A stretch of 64,000 nt of DNA from Candidatus Bathyarchaeota archaeon (GCA_026014805.1 JAOZHR010000020.1:1-64000); one strand, 5' to 3'; shown: positions 43,482 to 51,983, numbered from the stretch's first letter. Program-made: numbers and translations. The notes: generated from the letters alone by a model not told the origin.

Positions 43482-43854
43482 CTACAAGGGCTTTGCGGTT
43501 TCAAGCTTATAGAAGGCGAAGAGTATACCGTACACAAGGGCGTACCAGAAGGTTTCTGAAAGATGAAAGCCAGAAGCGCCCTCATATTTCACAAAAGTGA
43601 GAAACACTGTGACTGTCACCCAGAGATTGTGAAAAGAAAATAGAGACCCCAGAAAAAGTGCACTCCATGTTCAAATTCATCCTTTAAAGGTAAATACGGC
43701 CAACCCATCAACAATAGGACATTATCAGGCCATTTGCAACATAGAATATCAATGGGCGCTTTTGATATAACAAGAAAAATAGGCCCAATGCACCTACGAT
43801 TGTAAAAAGAGTCATCAACCTTATCGGAACCTTGTGCTGAAGGAAAGAATCCAC
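43482..43854 (-). pseudogene. Frameshifted polytopic membrane protein gene
   Basis: From GTG 43852-43854 the minus strand reads D-S-F-L-Q-H-K-V-P-I-R-L then LFTIVGALGLFFLLYQKRPL. It shifts frame near 43725 to VLLLMGWPYLPLKDEFEHGV, and shifts again near 43640 to NLWVTVTVFLTFVKYEGASG and FWYALVYGILFAFYKLETAK before TAG. Joined, these make a four-helix protein of about 124 residues. Two frameshifts mark it as decayed, unless the assembly is in error. Family not recognised. Confidence 0.6.
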
Positions 43855-43955
43855 GCTCTACCACTTAATTTCGCTCGTATCAGCGGCTATCTGTCCCTTA
43901 TGCCCTTTTGAAAGTTGTAGATATCCAGTCACTAGCACTGGTGTTTGAATTTTGG

Positions 43956-44066
43956 CGCCGGGGAGAGGATTTGAACCCCTGAGGGTCAAAGACCCACCGG
44001 CTGACTAGCCCACTTCTAAACACTATGGATCTCGAGGCCGGCGCATTACCGCTCTGCCACCCCGGC
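43956..44066 (-). tRNA. tRNA-Ser (anticodon CGA) with 28-nt intron
   Basis: Acceptor GCCGGGG (5' end at 44066) pairs with CCCCGGC, and G73 is the discriminator. The anticodon stem CCGGC/GCCGG encloses C-T-C-G-A-G and A. The intron at 44003-44030 splits positions 37 and 38, the canonical archaeal site. A long variable arm (GGGTC-TTT-GACCC) identifies a class II serine tRNA. T arm AGGGG-TTCAAAT-CCTCT. The mature length would be 83 nt. Confidence 0.93.
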
Positions 44067-44259
44067 ACCAACAAGGTCAGAAAGACCGCAACATATCTAA
44101 AAGCGTTTTGCCTTATGTCTCTACTCATATTTTAAACCTGACGGATGCCTGCCTGGGCCCAAACAGAATCTATAGAGATCTGAGAAGCGCATACACAGTT
44201 CTCAATCCTTTAAAGATAAAAGCAACCAACACCAAACAGACAGAAAGGAAACCCGCGTC

Positions 44260-45108
44260 ATGAAACTAACAAACAAACTACTCCAAATCAACCCAGCAAC
44301 CACGCAACAGAAAATCACACGCTTCATCAAGGATTACATAAATAAAACCAAAACAAAAGGGATAGTCCTAGGCATCTCAGGAGGAATAGACAGCGCCACC
44401 ACAGCCGCCCTAGCCACAAAAGCCATAGGCCCTAACAAAGTCTTGGGCTTATACATGCCAGAAAAGGAAACCTACAACAAAACCGACCACAAACACGTAA
44501 AGCTCCTCGCTGAGAAATTCAAATTCAAACTGAAAACCATCGATCTCACCCAAACTCTAAACATTCTATACAAAACCATCCCAGACTACAACCTAAAAGA
44601 CAAACTTAGCCGAGGTAACCTCAAGGCTCGAACCCGCATGCTTATCTGGTACTACTATGCCAACCACCAAAACCGCATCGTTGCAGGCAGCAGCGACAAA
44701 AGCGAAACAATGATAGGCTACTACACCAAATGGGGAGACGCAGCCGCAGACATCTCCCCCATCATGGATCTATACAAAACACAAGTCCGGCAACTCGCCC
44801 TCCATCTAGACATACCACCAGCAATAGCAAAAAAGCCATCAACCCCAGCCCTCTGGCCAAACCAAACCGCAGAAGAAGAAATCGGCCTAAAATATGAAAT
44901 CCTCGACCTAATCCTCTACGGCCTAGAACACTTCATGCCCACCAAATCAATAGCAACACAACTACATCTACCCGCCAAAACAATCGCAACCGTTAAAAAA
45001 AGATGGCTACAAACAGAGCATAAAAGACAGATGCCCCTAACAACAAAACTCCAATATCGAACTATAAACGCCGACTTCAGACTCACCCGCGTAACGGAGG
45101 TAGTATAA
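44260..45108 (+). CDS. nadE: NH3-type NAD synthetase
   Basis: Amidates deamido-NAD to NAD. The ATP pyrophosphatase loop is ILGISGGIDSATTAAL (S-G-G-x-D-S). GSSDKSETMIGYYTKWGDAA and DLYKTQVRQLA are the substrate-side motifs. The 282-residue protein has no fused glutaminase. The nitrilase-family gene begins two bases after its stop and may supply ammonia. The coding strand is very A/C rich, like PCNA-PriL. Confidence 0.95.
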   Translation: MKLTNKLLQINPATTQQKITRFIKDYINKTKTKGIVLGISGGIDSATTAALATKAIGPNKVLGLYMPEKETYNKTDHKHVKLLAEKFKFKLKTIDLTQTLNILYKTIPDYNLKDKLSRGNLKARTRMLIWYYYANHQNRIVAGSSDKSETMIGYYTKWGDAAADISPIMDLYKTQVRQLALHLDIPPAIAKKPSTPALWPNQTAEEEIGLKYEILDLILYGLEHFMPTKSIATQLHLPAKTIATVKKRWLQTEHKRQMPLTTKLQYRTINADFRLTRVTEVV

Positions 45109-45109
45109 C

Positions 45110-45943
45110 ATGAAGGAAGAATTCAAAGTAGCCCTCGCACAATTCCCATGCCAAATCGGAAACAAACAACACAACATCAACAAAATGGCAAAATATGCCC
45201 AACAAGCCAGAAAGCAAAAAGCCGCTATCATTATTTTCCCTGAAATGTCCCTGACTGGCTACACCACTCGAGACCTAACATATGAGCTCGCCGAAGAAAT
45301 CCCAGGACCTACCACCGAAAAAATCGAGAAAATAGCCAAAAAAGAAAGTCTCTACACAATCTACGGCATGCCGGAGTTCAGCGAAAAAGGAAAAGCAATA
45401 CTCTACAATACAGCCGTACTGATAGGTCCAGAAGGCTACGTCGGCAAATATAGAAAAATGCACCTACCAACCCACAGTGTCTTCGAAGAAAAGAGATACT
45501 TCAGACTAGGATATCAAACACCAGTCTTCGAAACAAGCATTGGAAAACTCGGCATAATCATATGCTATGACATATTCTTCCCAGAAGTAACACGTGCACT
45601 GCGGCTGCAAGGAGCAAAATTCATAATCTGCATCTCGGCCTCCCCTGCTGTAAGGAAAAAGTTCTTCGAAACTCTCACAGCCGCTAGAGCAATAGAAAAC
45701 ACATGCTTCTTGGCATACGTAAACCTCGTTGGCATAGAAAATGGTCTTCAATTTTGGGGAGGAAGCCGTCTCATAAGTCCAAGTGGCACCATAATTACCC
45801 AATCAAAATATAATGATGAAGACATCTCATTTGGATGCGTAAACTATGAAGACCTAAAGCCAATAGAAGCCTTTGTTCCCACCCTTCGCGATTTAAGACC
45901 AGAATTATACGCTTCATTGAAGGAACTTTCAGAAAACCTGTGA
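45110..45943 (+). CDS. Carbon-nitrogen hydrolase (nitrilase family)
   Basis: Hydrolyses amide or nitrile bonds with a Glu-Lys-Cys triad: Glu in IIFPEMSLTGYTTRD, Lys in YRKMHLPTHSVFEEK and Cys in IICYDIFFPEVTRALR. At 277 residues it is a single-domain family member. Tight coupling to nadE suggests it is the glutamine amidohydrolase half of a split NAD synthetase, although the family also contains omega-amidases. Its stop codon lies inside a TGTGA-N2-TCACA inverted repeat. Confidence 0.9.
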   Translation: MKEEFKVALAQFPCQIGNKQHNINKMAKYAQQARKQKAAIIIFPEMSLTGYTTRDLTYELAEEIPGPTTEKIEKIAKKESLYTIYGMPEFSEKGKAILYNTAVLIGPEGYVGKYRKMHLPTHSVFEEKRYFRLGYQTPVFETSIGKLGIIICYDIFFPEVTRALRLQGAKFIICISASPAVRKKFFETLTAARAIENTCFLAYVNLVGIENGLQFWGGSRLISPSGTIITQSKYNDEDISFGCVNYEDLKPIEAFVPTLRDLRPELYASLKELSENL

Positions 45944-46008
45944 TGTCACAAGAATCACACATATGTGATGTTTACGTGATACAAATAAGCATATAGAACA
46001 TGATGTCA
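45939..46008. promoter_or_regulatory. Cluster of TGTGA/TCACA inverted repeats, group A
   Basis: TGTGATGTCACA at 45939-45950, TCACACATATGTGA at 45955-45968, GTGAT near 45977 and TGATGTCA at about 46001-46008. They lie between the convergent nitrilase and aminotransferase genes. Confidence 0.55.
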
Positions 46009-46049
46009 AAAAGCGTCAAAAGCTGCTTGTCTACACCTAGCTTACGAAA

Positions 46050-47264
46050 TTACCTGGTTTTAGCATTCCCAACAGCTTTCTCTATCCTATCCAGCGCCTC
46101 ATTGATTTTCTCATATGCCGTAGCAAATGAAAACCGCAAATAGTTTTCGCCATATTTGCCAAACGAAGAACCAGGTGTCACAGCCACTTTTGCCTTTTTC
46201 AATAGGAACTCAGAAAAATCAGCAGATGTTGTTTTGTACGATTTAATATTCGGAAACGCATAGAAAGCACCTTTTGGAAGGAAACAGTTGAATCCTTCAA
46301 TTTCACCTAATCGTCTATAGACAAGTCTGCGTCGTTTATCAAATTTAGAAACCATTTCCGACACAAACTTTTGTGGGCCTTCCAAAGCCGCCGTAGCAGC
46401 ATATTGAGCTGGCCCATCGACACATGCCACTGTAAATTGCTGAGTTAGCAACATAGGTGAGATTAAATCCTCGTGTCCTAACGCGCATCCAACACGAAAA
46501 CCTGTCATGGCATATGTTTTAGAAAAAGAATTTACAACTATCGTCCGCTCACGCATACCAGGAAACGTTGCCAAGCAATAGTGTTTCGCATCATCATAAA
46601 TAATTTTTTCATAAACCTCATCAGAAATAATAATTAGATCTTTTTCGACCGCAAGCTTCGACAACTCAGCTAACTCATCATAGGTCAAAATAGACCCCGT
46701 AGGGTTATTGGGAAAATTGAGAATAATCACACGTGACTTCTCCGTGATAAGTGACGTCACAGTCTCTATATCCGGCTTGAAACAGTCATCCTCAAGCATC
46801 GGCATTGAGACAGGAGTTCCTCCCGCAATCAACACTGCTGGTTCATAACACACAAAGCCAGGGTCCGGTATCAACACCTCATCGCCTGGATTTATGAAAG
46901 CTAACAAGGCAAGAAAAACTGCTTCTGTTGCACCAACAGTAACTAAGATTTCGTTTTCTGGATTATAAAAAAGCCCATATTCTCGAGTGAACTTCTTCGC
47001 CAAAGCTTCCCGCAATTCTGGAATTCCGCTTGAAGGCGTGTAATGCGTTTTTCCTTCAATTATTGCTTGCTTAGCAGCCTCCAAGACGTGCATTGGTGGT
47101 GTAAAGTCCGGCTCTCCCAAACCAAGGCTTATGAGGTCAGGCATATTCTGAGTTAGCGCAAAAAGACGGCGAATCCCAGATGGTTTAATATTCTCTAGTC
47201 TCTCAGCCTTTTTTCTACGCATTTGCAAGAGTTTTCCCCTCACTTTCTTTAATTCTCTCAGCAT
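46050..47264 (-). CDS. Class I/II aminotransferase (aspartate aminotransferase type)
   Basis: A PLP aminotransferase of 404 residues. ISLGLGEPDFTPP is the N-terminal substrate loop and NFPNNPTGSIL binds PLP; the PLP lysine is in VVNSFSKTYAMTGFRVGCA. The Arg that binds the alpha-carboxylate is in ENYLRFSFATAYE. The extra 15-25 N-terminal residues are basic, and the ATG at codon 15 is an alternative start. Substrate (Asp, aromatic or branched) cannot be told from sequence. A GTGACGTCAC palindrome lies within the gene at 46751-46760. Confidence 0.9.
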   Translation of the reverse strand: MLRELKKVRGKLLQMRRKKAERLENIKPSGIRRLFALTQNMPDLISLGLGEPDFTPPMHVLEAAKQAIIEGKTHYTPSSGIPELREALAKKFTREYGLFYNPENEILVTVGATEAVFLALLAFINPGDEVLIPDPGFVCYEPAVLIAGGTPVSMPMLEDDCFKPDIETVTSLITEKSRVIILNFPNNPTGSILTYDELAELSKLAVEKDLIIISDEVYEKIIYDDAKHYCLATFPGMRERTIVVNSFSKTYAMTGFRVGCALGHEDLISPMLLTQQFTVACVDGPAQYAATAALEGPQKFVSEMVSKFDKRRRLVYRRLGEIEGFNCFLPKGAFYAFPNIKSYKTTSADFSEFLLKKAKVAVTPGSSFGKYGENYLRFSFATAYEKINEALDRIEKAVGNAKTR

Positions 47265-47381
47265 AAAATGTTTACCTTTGTCAATTCAAAAGCGCATGTT
47301 TGCACTCTAACTTCACCACAAAAACTATATTCGTCCTGTATACAAAATTGTATCCAATCAACATGTAAGTCTAGGGTATAG

Positions 47382-47867
47382 ATGCTGTCCTTCAAAAAAA
47401 AAGTTCAAAACTGGCTGAAACGCTCATTGGAAGACCCGCTTGCTAAAATACTTGCAAAAAACAGTAATTTAACTAGAACACAGCTAGAAACGCTGCTTAT
47501 AGACGTTTTAGCCGAAAATTTAGCCTCCAAATCGTTGAAATACGAAGAAAAAGCCAAATTAAGGCAAACAAAGGCACCAATAAGCCGCGGTGCCTTCAAT
47601 AGAACACTAAAGCAAGCGAAAAAAAACATCATACAATCAATATACACGATACTCCTTCTTGGCTACTTTGGCATCCTCGAAGACGCAAGCCTAACGCCTT
47701 ATCTCGAAGTTGCAAACAAATTAAAAGCATATACAAAAGCATACAGGGATCTCCATGGTAACCATCAAGAAGCAAAAGAACAACTGCAAATGATACATAT
47801 ATTGCGCGAAGAACTCGAAACAATGCTTAACCAACTATCAAAAACGTGGACTTCACCCAGTTCGTGA
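47382..47867 (+). CDS. Uncharacterised 161-residue helical protein
   Basis: Family not recognised. Basic N terminus (M-L-S-F-K-K-K-V), then helices including LTRTQLETLLIDVLAENLAS, a central RGAFNRTLKQAKKNIIQSIY followed by the hydrophobic TILLLGYFGIL, and a long Gln/Glu-rich C-terminal helix. The middle could be a helix-turn-helix or an amphipathic membrane-associated segment. Its stop codon lies inside a GTGATGTCAC repeat. It points toward the membrane-anchored winged-helix gene and may be functionally linked to it. Confidence 0.6.
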   Translation: MLSFKKKVQNWLKRSLEDPLAKILAKNSNLTRTQLETLLIDVLAENLASKSLKYEEKAKLRQTKAPISRGAFNRTLKQAKKNIIQSIYTILLLGYFGILEDASLTPYLEVANKLKAYTKAYRDLHGNHQEAKEQLQMIHILREELETMLNQLSKTWTSPSS

Positions 47868-47882
47868 TGTCACATGTCACAC
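47864..47882. promoter_or_regulatory. TGTGA/TCACA repeats, group B
   Basis: GTGATGTCAC (47864-47873) is directly followed by ATGTCACACA, giving tandem G-T-C-A-C half-sites across the end of the 161-residue gene. Confidence 0.5.
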
Positions 47883-48020
47883 AATTTATGGAGATTACTA
47901 AAACTCAAGAGAAGTCAATTTTCACTCTCAAAATGAGCATCAATCTTGAATTAGCCAACGAAAACGACGATTTTCTGATTTTCTAATAACATATCTTGCA
48001 CGAAAGAAACTCTGCTTAGT

Positions 48021-48145
48021 GATGTGATTTGTGACGTCACATCAACGTCATTCCCACCGTAAACCTTAAGTTTTCCTTCAACAATACTGTGATTTCAGGT
48101 GTGATGTCATACAGGTCACAGCTAATCACGTTGAAGTCACAGGTT
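48021..48145. promoter_or_regulatory. TGTGA/TCACA repeats, group C, before the membrane winged-helix gene
   Basis: A perfect palindrome TGTGACGTCACA at 48030-48041 lies inside a larger GATGTGA...TCACATC inverted repeat (48021-48043). Further half-sites (TGTGAT 48089, GTGATGTCAT 48101, GGTCACA 48114, GTCACAGG about 48136) run up to 12 bp before the start of the next gene. The 47868-48156 stretch holds nothing else. Confidence 0.6.
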
Positions 48146-48156
48146 AGTGTCAGAAA

Positions 48157-48858
48157 ATGTTAGACCCCTTTATTCTTGTAAGCGTCTTGTCAGTATTCAC
48201 TTTGATAGTTGCAGTTCTATATAGCAAACGCATCCGTGAAGCTCATGAAAAGTATGTAGAAGCCAAAAGCATTATTGGCGACGTTATTTTCAGTTTTAAC
48301 AGGCAGGTGCAAAGACAGGGGGACCAGCTTGAGATTTCAGCTCGGAAGGTCGATGTTCTTTCTAGTCATAACGAGTTTTTTACTGAAAAACTGGCAAAGC
48401 AGGAAAAAGAGGTCCAGGCGCTTGCGAAAAAGGTGAAATCCCTTCCTACTTTGGAAAAGGTGCTAACTAGAATTGACGCCTTGGAAGATAAGTTCGTTGA
48501 AGTTTCGTCGATGAGAGATACCTTGCTACAGAAAGTTGATGAGATGGAGGAACGAAGGTTTCACCAGATAGAGTCGGAAACAAAAATTGAATCAGCCATT
48601 CCAATAAAGCGAGAAAAAGCGTTGGCGCCGTTGACTACAACTGAACTTTCAGTTCTTGAGTTTCTTGCTATTGAAGGAGAAAAGACAGCCCCGGAAATAA
48701 AGGAGCGAATAAAACTTAGCAGAGAACACACGGCGCGTTTGATGAAGAAACTTTATGAAGATGGTTATTTAGAGCGTAGCACCAGCAAAATTCCTTTCAA
48801 GTACCATCTGAAAGAAGAGATGCGGAAAATTCTCAGGGGCCCTGAGCAGAAAGGCTAG
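48157..48858 (+). CDS. Membrane-anchored coiled-coil protein with C-terminal winged helix
   Basis: One N-terminal membrane helix (FILVSVLSVFTLIVAVLYS), a coiled coil over about residues 25-140 (heptads in LAKQEKEVQALAKKVKSLPT and beyond), a short linker and a MarR/ArsR-like winged helix at about 158-225 (TTTELSVLEFLAIEGEKTAP, then LSREHTARLMKKLYEDGYLE). The layout suggests a membrane-tethered DNA-binding protein. The stop overlaps the convergent herA by 4 bp, and TGTGA repeats precede it. Role unknown; origin or chromosome tethering, or one-component signalling, are possible. Confidence 0.75.
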   Translation: MLDPFILVSVLSVFTLIVAVLYSKRIREAHEKYVEAKSIIGDVIFSFNRQVQRQGDQLEISARKVDVLSSHNEFFTEKLAKQEKEVQALAKKVKSLPTLEKVLTRIDALEDKFVEVSSMRDTLLQKVDEMEERRFHQIESETKIESAIPIKREKALAPLTTTELSVLEFLAIEGEKTAPEIKERIKLSREHTARLMKKLYEDGYLERSTSKIPFKYHLKEEMRKILRGPEQKG

Positions 48859-50420
48859 CTGGTGCCGAGGTTCCTAGCTGCGTTTCGTAGTCGTTTCAGA
48901 TTTTCCTCCATAGCTTTAAGGGGTTTAGATGGAGGCAGGTTGTAGTCAACTTTCTCTTTAGTTTCTAAGTATTCTGGGTAGTGCGTCACCTTCACCGGGA
49001 CTGCAAATCGAATCTTTGGCTCAGAAATTAGTAATGCTTCGCCTATATCAAGCATCTTTACTTCTGTGTCACTGTACTCGAGGTACGGCGTATTTCTAGT
49101 AAGATAGTCTCTATCAGTCTTCAACTCGGTTTTCATAATAACTTTGGTCCAAAGCTCTGCAAAAACATCGGGATTAATCCTAGAAGGTCGTGGCGTCACT
49201 GCGTTTAATCCTACACGATATTTTCGATATGTCAATGCGATAGCAGAGAAAATTGTCCCTTCTCTGCTTGGATCTAGAAATTCATGAGCCTCCTCAAGCG
49301 TTATTAATAACGTAGGCAGTTTCTGCCATTCTTCGAATTTTGCTTCCCACATGCGCTTGTAATGGTTTGCCACACCTGACGCCGTTAAACAAACGACACG
49401 ATGCTGCTCCTCAATTGTAATTCCTGAAATGTCAACGAGGCATGTGATTCCTTGGCTTATGTTTTCAATAACATCATCAATAAAGCTGTATCTAGAGGGA
49501 GGGAAAAGCCTTGAATCTAAGGAGAGGAGTTTTCTCATTAAAGCAGCGATCGTCTCTCTGTGTGCGCTTGTTATTTTGGCTATACCTGTTCGCCCGTTCC
49601 GTTCATATTCTTCTCTTGACTTTTCAATCCACCCCTCTCCAAGTTGCTGATATAGCTTCTCAGCAAGTCGATTTTGAGGAGGGGTAATATCGGGATACAG
49701 ATTACGCAACTTCCAAGGACGAAGTGTTCGAAGACCAACACGCAGTTTTTCCTCTTTTGTACTATAGAATCGTACTCTACTATGAAAGAACGGGTGATTG
49801 CATAAGCCTTTATTATTCAGCTCCTTCCCCTCCAGTAATTGCCCAGCGAAGTCAAAAATCAACCCTGCAGTTCTTGGACTGTGGTCGACTAACTGTGCAT
49901 TTATTATTAGTTCAGTGTTGGTTTTTCCAGAGCCTGTCATGCCAAAAATGCCCATCATTCGCGGTATTGCATCGACATTTATCCCTACAATCCCGAGAGT
50001 TTGTTCTCCGGAACGCAGATACCCTATTTTCAACTCTCCTGCAAGTTTCAATACGTCTGAATCTTCTGCAGTTGTCGGGTAGACTTTGTCCATATAGTTA
50101 GGGTTGAAAGTCGGAGACCGAACCTTCCCAGCTTTTCTTTCAAGAAAAAGAATAGCCTCAATATTTTTGTAACACGAGTAAGGGCCAAAAGCTTCCTTTC
50201 CTTCTGCTTCGCGAAGTTGCTCACCAGTATCAAGAGTAGACTTGCTTTGGGCATTCACAACTCTAGCATAAAACCTACTGTTACCTGAGTCTACGCGAAC
50301 TATTTGCCCAAAGCAAAGATTTGTGCCCTTGTTCAAGAAAAAGGAGATCTTGTCACCTTTTACTTCGCATATGGAACCAAAATGGTTAGACACGCTCAAT
50401 CCACTCCCAATTGAAAGCAT
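48855..50420 (-). CDS. herA: HerA-like DNA translocase ATPase
   Basis: A hexameric FtsK/HerA-class ATPase that pumps DNA, normally working with NurA in end resection. An N-terminal HAS-barrel (about residues 5-60) precedes Walker A MGIFGMTGSGKTNTELIINA. Walker B is in TLLITLEEAHEFLDPSREG, and the later R-Y-S/T-x-x-R element is LTYRKYRVGLNAVTPRPSRI. The frame opens at 50480; ATG 50420 has GGGG about six bases upstream and begins near the barrel. It overlaps nurA by about 35 bp. Unlike the usual archaeal arrangement, no mre11 or rad50 is nearby. Confidence 0.88.
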   Translation of the reverse strand: MLSIGSGLSVSNHFGSICEVKGDKISFFLNKGTNLCFGQIVRVDSGNSRFYARVVNAQSKSTLDTGEQLREAEGKEAFGPYSCYKNIEAILFLERKAGKVRSPTFNPNYMDKVYPTTAEDSDVLKLAGELKIGYLRSGEQTLGIVGINVDAIPRMMGIFGMTGSGKTNTELIINAQLVDHSPRTAGLIFDFAGQLLEGKELNNKGLCNHPFFHSRVRFYSTKEEKLRVGLRTLRPWKLRNLYPDITPPQNRLAEKLYQQLGEGWIEKSREEYERNGRTGIAKITSAHRETIAALMRKLLSLDSRLFPPSRYSFIDDVIENISQGITCLVDISGITIEEQHRVVCLTASGVANHYKRMWEAKFEEWQKLPTLLITLEEAHEFLDPSREGTIFSAIALTYRKYRVGLNAVTPRPSRINPDVFAELWTKVIMKTELKTDRDYLTRNTPYLEYSDTEVKMLDIGEALLISEPKIRFAVPVKVTHYPEYLETKEKVDYNLPPSKPLKAMEENLKRLRNAARNLGTS

Positions 50421-51372
50421 GTTTTGCCCCATGAAGCTCGTCTGCAAAATTGCAGGCAAGTTCTTCTTGGCGAAGTACATCGAGAAGCCCGGCGCCGGCT
50501 AACTCTTCTTCAACTTGGACGTGATATTGAAGTAGCTTGGTCTCAGAAACACCCGAAAAATCGTGCGCCAGCCACAGTACCACTGGATAGCCCAGACAAC
50601 GAGGGTCCTCGGAGATCACAGAAAGAGGTGACAGCAGTGATTGTATGTTGTGGTTGGTTAAATAGCTCATTATGTCACAGCGGAAGGCTCGCGGACTGTC
50701 TTCACACAGCTTAATGATAGATATGTCGCCGTAAAGGTGCTCATGAATGTTAGCTTTCTTAACAGGGTAATAAACCCAGCGTCCCTGAGGGGCAAGCATG
50801 TACGTCGCAGCAATAAGATCTCGCCCCTTCTCGTCATGAAGTTTAGGAGATTGTTTACTTATAGCTAGTAGTTTTATTCCTCTTCTTTCACATTTCTCAT
50901 AAAGCATGGCATTAAATTTTCTTTCACCGCCAAAGTAGCTGGCTCCATCAAGAAGAACATAGTCATTTTTATCTGCTTTATGGAGTAACCTTAAGGCCAT
51001 TTCGCTCTCTAATTGAAGTCTCGTTTCTTGTAGAATTTTGCGACGTACATATGAATCTCCTTTCAACGTTTTGATTCTCTCTTTGAAATTCCAGTCTACT
51101 TCTCGTTTTTTAACAGTAGCGTATGAAACTCGGAAGAGGTATATGCCCCAATTGTTTGCTCTCTTTAAGGTTCTAGTCGAACAATCTACCGCAAAGAAAT
51201 GTACATCACAAGTTTTCGCTTTCTTTAGTGGAGCAATATTTGCTAATGCTGGTTTTAAGTTTATTGAAGGTTCATCTTTTATATCTCTAAAACTTGTTGA
51301 CTGCCCCTTCTCAATGTAACTTTTCAGTATTTCCTTCATCTCGTTAAAATCTGTTTTAACTTCTTTATCCAT
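50386..51372 (-). CDS. nurA: NurA-type 5'-3' nuclease
   Basis: An RNase H-fold nuclease partner of HerA. The N-terminal catalytic aspartate is in CDVHFFAVDCSTRTL; a second acidic motif is DYVLLDGASYFGGERKF, and late residues include GYPVVLWLAHDFSGVSE. Length 328 is typical. Overlap with herA implies coupled translation. Two copies of the GCGACGTACAT 11-mer fall in this gene, one on each strand (50798-50808 and 51040-51050). Confidence 0.82.
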   Translation of the reverse strand: MDKEVKTDFNEMKEILKSYIEKGQSTSFRDIKDEPSINLKPALANIAPLKKAKTCDVHFFAVDCSTRTLKRANNWGIYLFRVSYATVKKREVDWNFKERIKTLKGDSYVRRKILQETRLQLESEMALRLLHKADKNDYVLLDGASYFGGERKFNAMLYEKCERRGIKLLAISKQSPKLHDEKGRDLIAATYMLAPQGRWVYYPVKKANIHEHLYGDISIIKLCEDSPRAFRCDIMSYLTNHNIQSLLSPLSVISEDPRCLGYPVVLWLAHDFSGVSETKLLQYHVQVEEELAGAGLLDVLRQEELACNFADELHGAKHAFNWEWIERV

Positions 51373-51443
51373 TCGTTAGACTCCTGAATCCTTCAGAGTG
51401 ATAAAGTAGCCAATTAACGTAAATCTTTTTGTAACGTTTTTGC

Positions 51444-51863
51444 TTATTTATTTTTCATAATCCTTAGGCTGTTTTGCGCCAATCTTGTTATCAGTTGATA
51501 CTTCATGTTATAGGTTAACCCTCTTCTTGCAAGGACCCCGCGGTCAACCATTCTTGCTAAATATGTAGAAACTGTACTAAGAGAAATTGGTTCATTGAAT
51601 TCTTGTTCGTACGCTGCGAGAATTTCCTTAGAAGAAAACCATGCAAAAGGAAAATGTTTTTCAGCAACAGTTTTGGTTTTGTCGAATTTGGAGGCACTAG
51701 CTATGCTATTCTTTAATTGTTGCTTGTCATGTATGCCGCTGAGTAACTCCACAATATCAAGTAAGCATAAAGCCTTTTCTCTAGTCACTTTACCTTCAAA
51801 AGTTATATTGTAACGGTTACCATCCTCATCATATACTTCCACTCGCATTTTCTTGGCAGGCAT
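51444..51863 (-). CDS. Winged-helix regulator upstream of nurA-herA
   Basis: A 139-residue protein. An N-terminal beta-rich piece (MRVEVYDEDGNRYNITFEGK) is followed by helices and a winged helix at the C terminus (FSSKEILAAYEQEFNEPISL, then TVSTYLARMVDRGVLARRGL). ATG 51863 has GGTG six bases upstream. It is the first gene leftward from the putative origin and probably heads the nurA-herA transcript. It could regulate that operon or bind the origin region. Confidence 0.7.
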   Translation of the reverse strand: MPAKKMRVEVYDEDGNRYNITFEGKVTREKALCLLDIVELLSGIHDKQQLKNSIASASKFDKTKTVAEKHFPFAWFSSKEILAAYEQEFNEPISLSTVSTYLARMVDRGVLARRGLTYNMKYQLITRLAQNSLRIMKNK

Positions 51864-51963
51864 AGTACGCACCAGAAGATAATATCAGTCACTTTACACT
51901 TCACAAGATATAATTGTTATGAAAAAAGCATCATAGTAAAAAAGCTGAAAACGGCGGCGTACA

Positions 51964-51983
51964 AACAAAAGGAGGGGGTTTTG
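51964..51983 (+). promoter_or_regulatory. ORB-like element 1 (weak)
   Basis: AAACAAAAGGAGGGGGTTTT resembles the A-A-A-C-x-A-A-G-G-G-G-G half of the ORB consensus but lacks the T-T-C-C-A arm. Confidence 0.45.

Noticed and set aside
43310-43545. Plus-strand protein-like peptide (T-V-F-V-S-S-L-C-L-I-I-S-T-L-G) opposite the membrane pseudogene
   Set aside because: The minus-strand reading gives longer, connected membrane segments with a good start; the plus reading is taken as its antisense image.
43898-44128. Open frame across tRNA-Ser
   Set aside because: It is a by-product of the tRNA sequence on the same strand.
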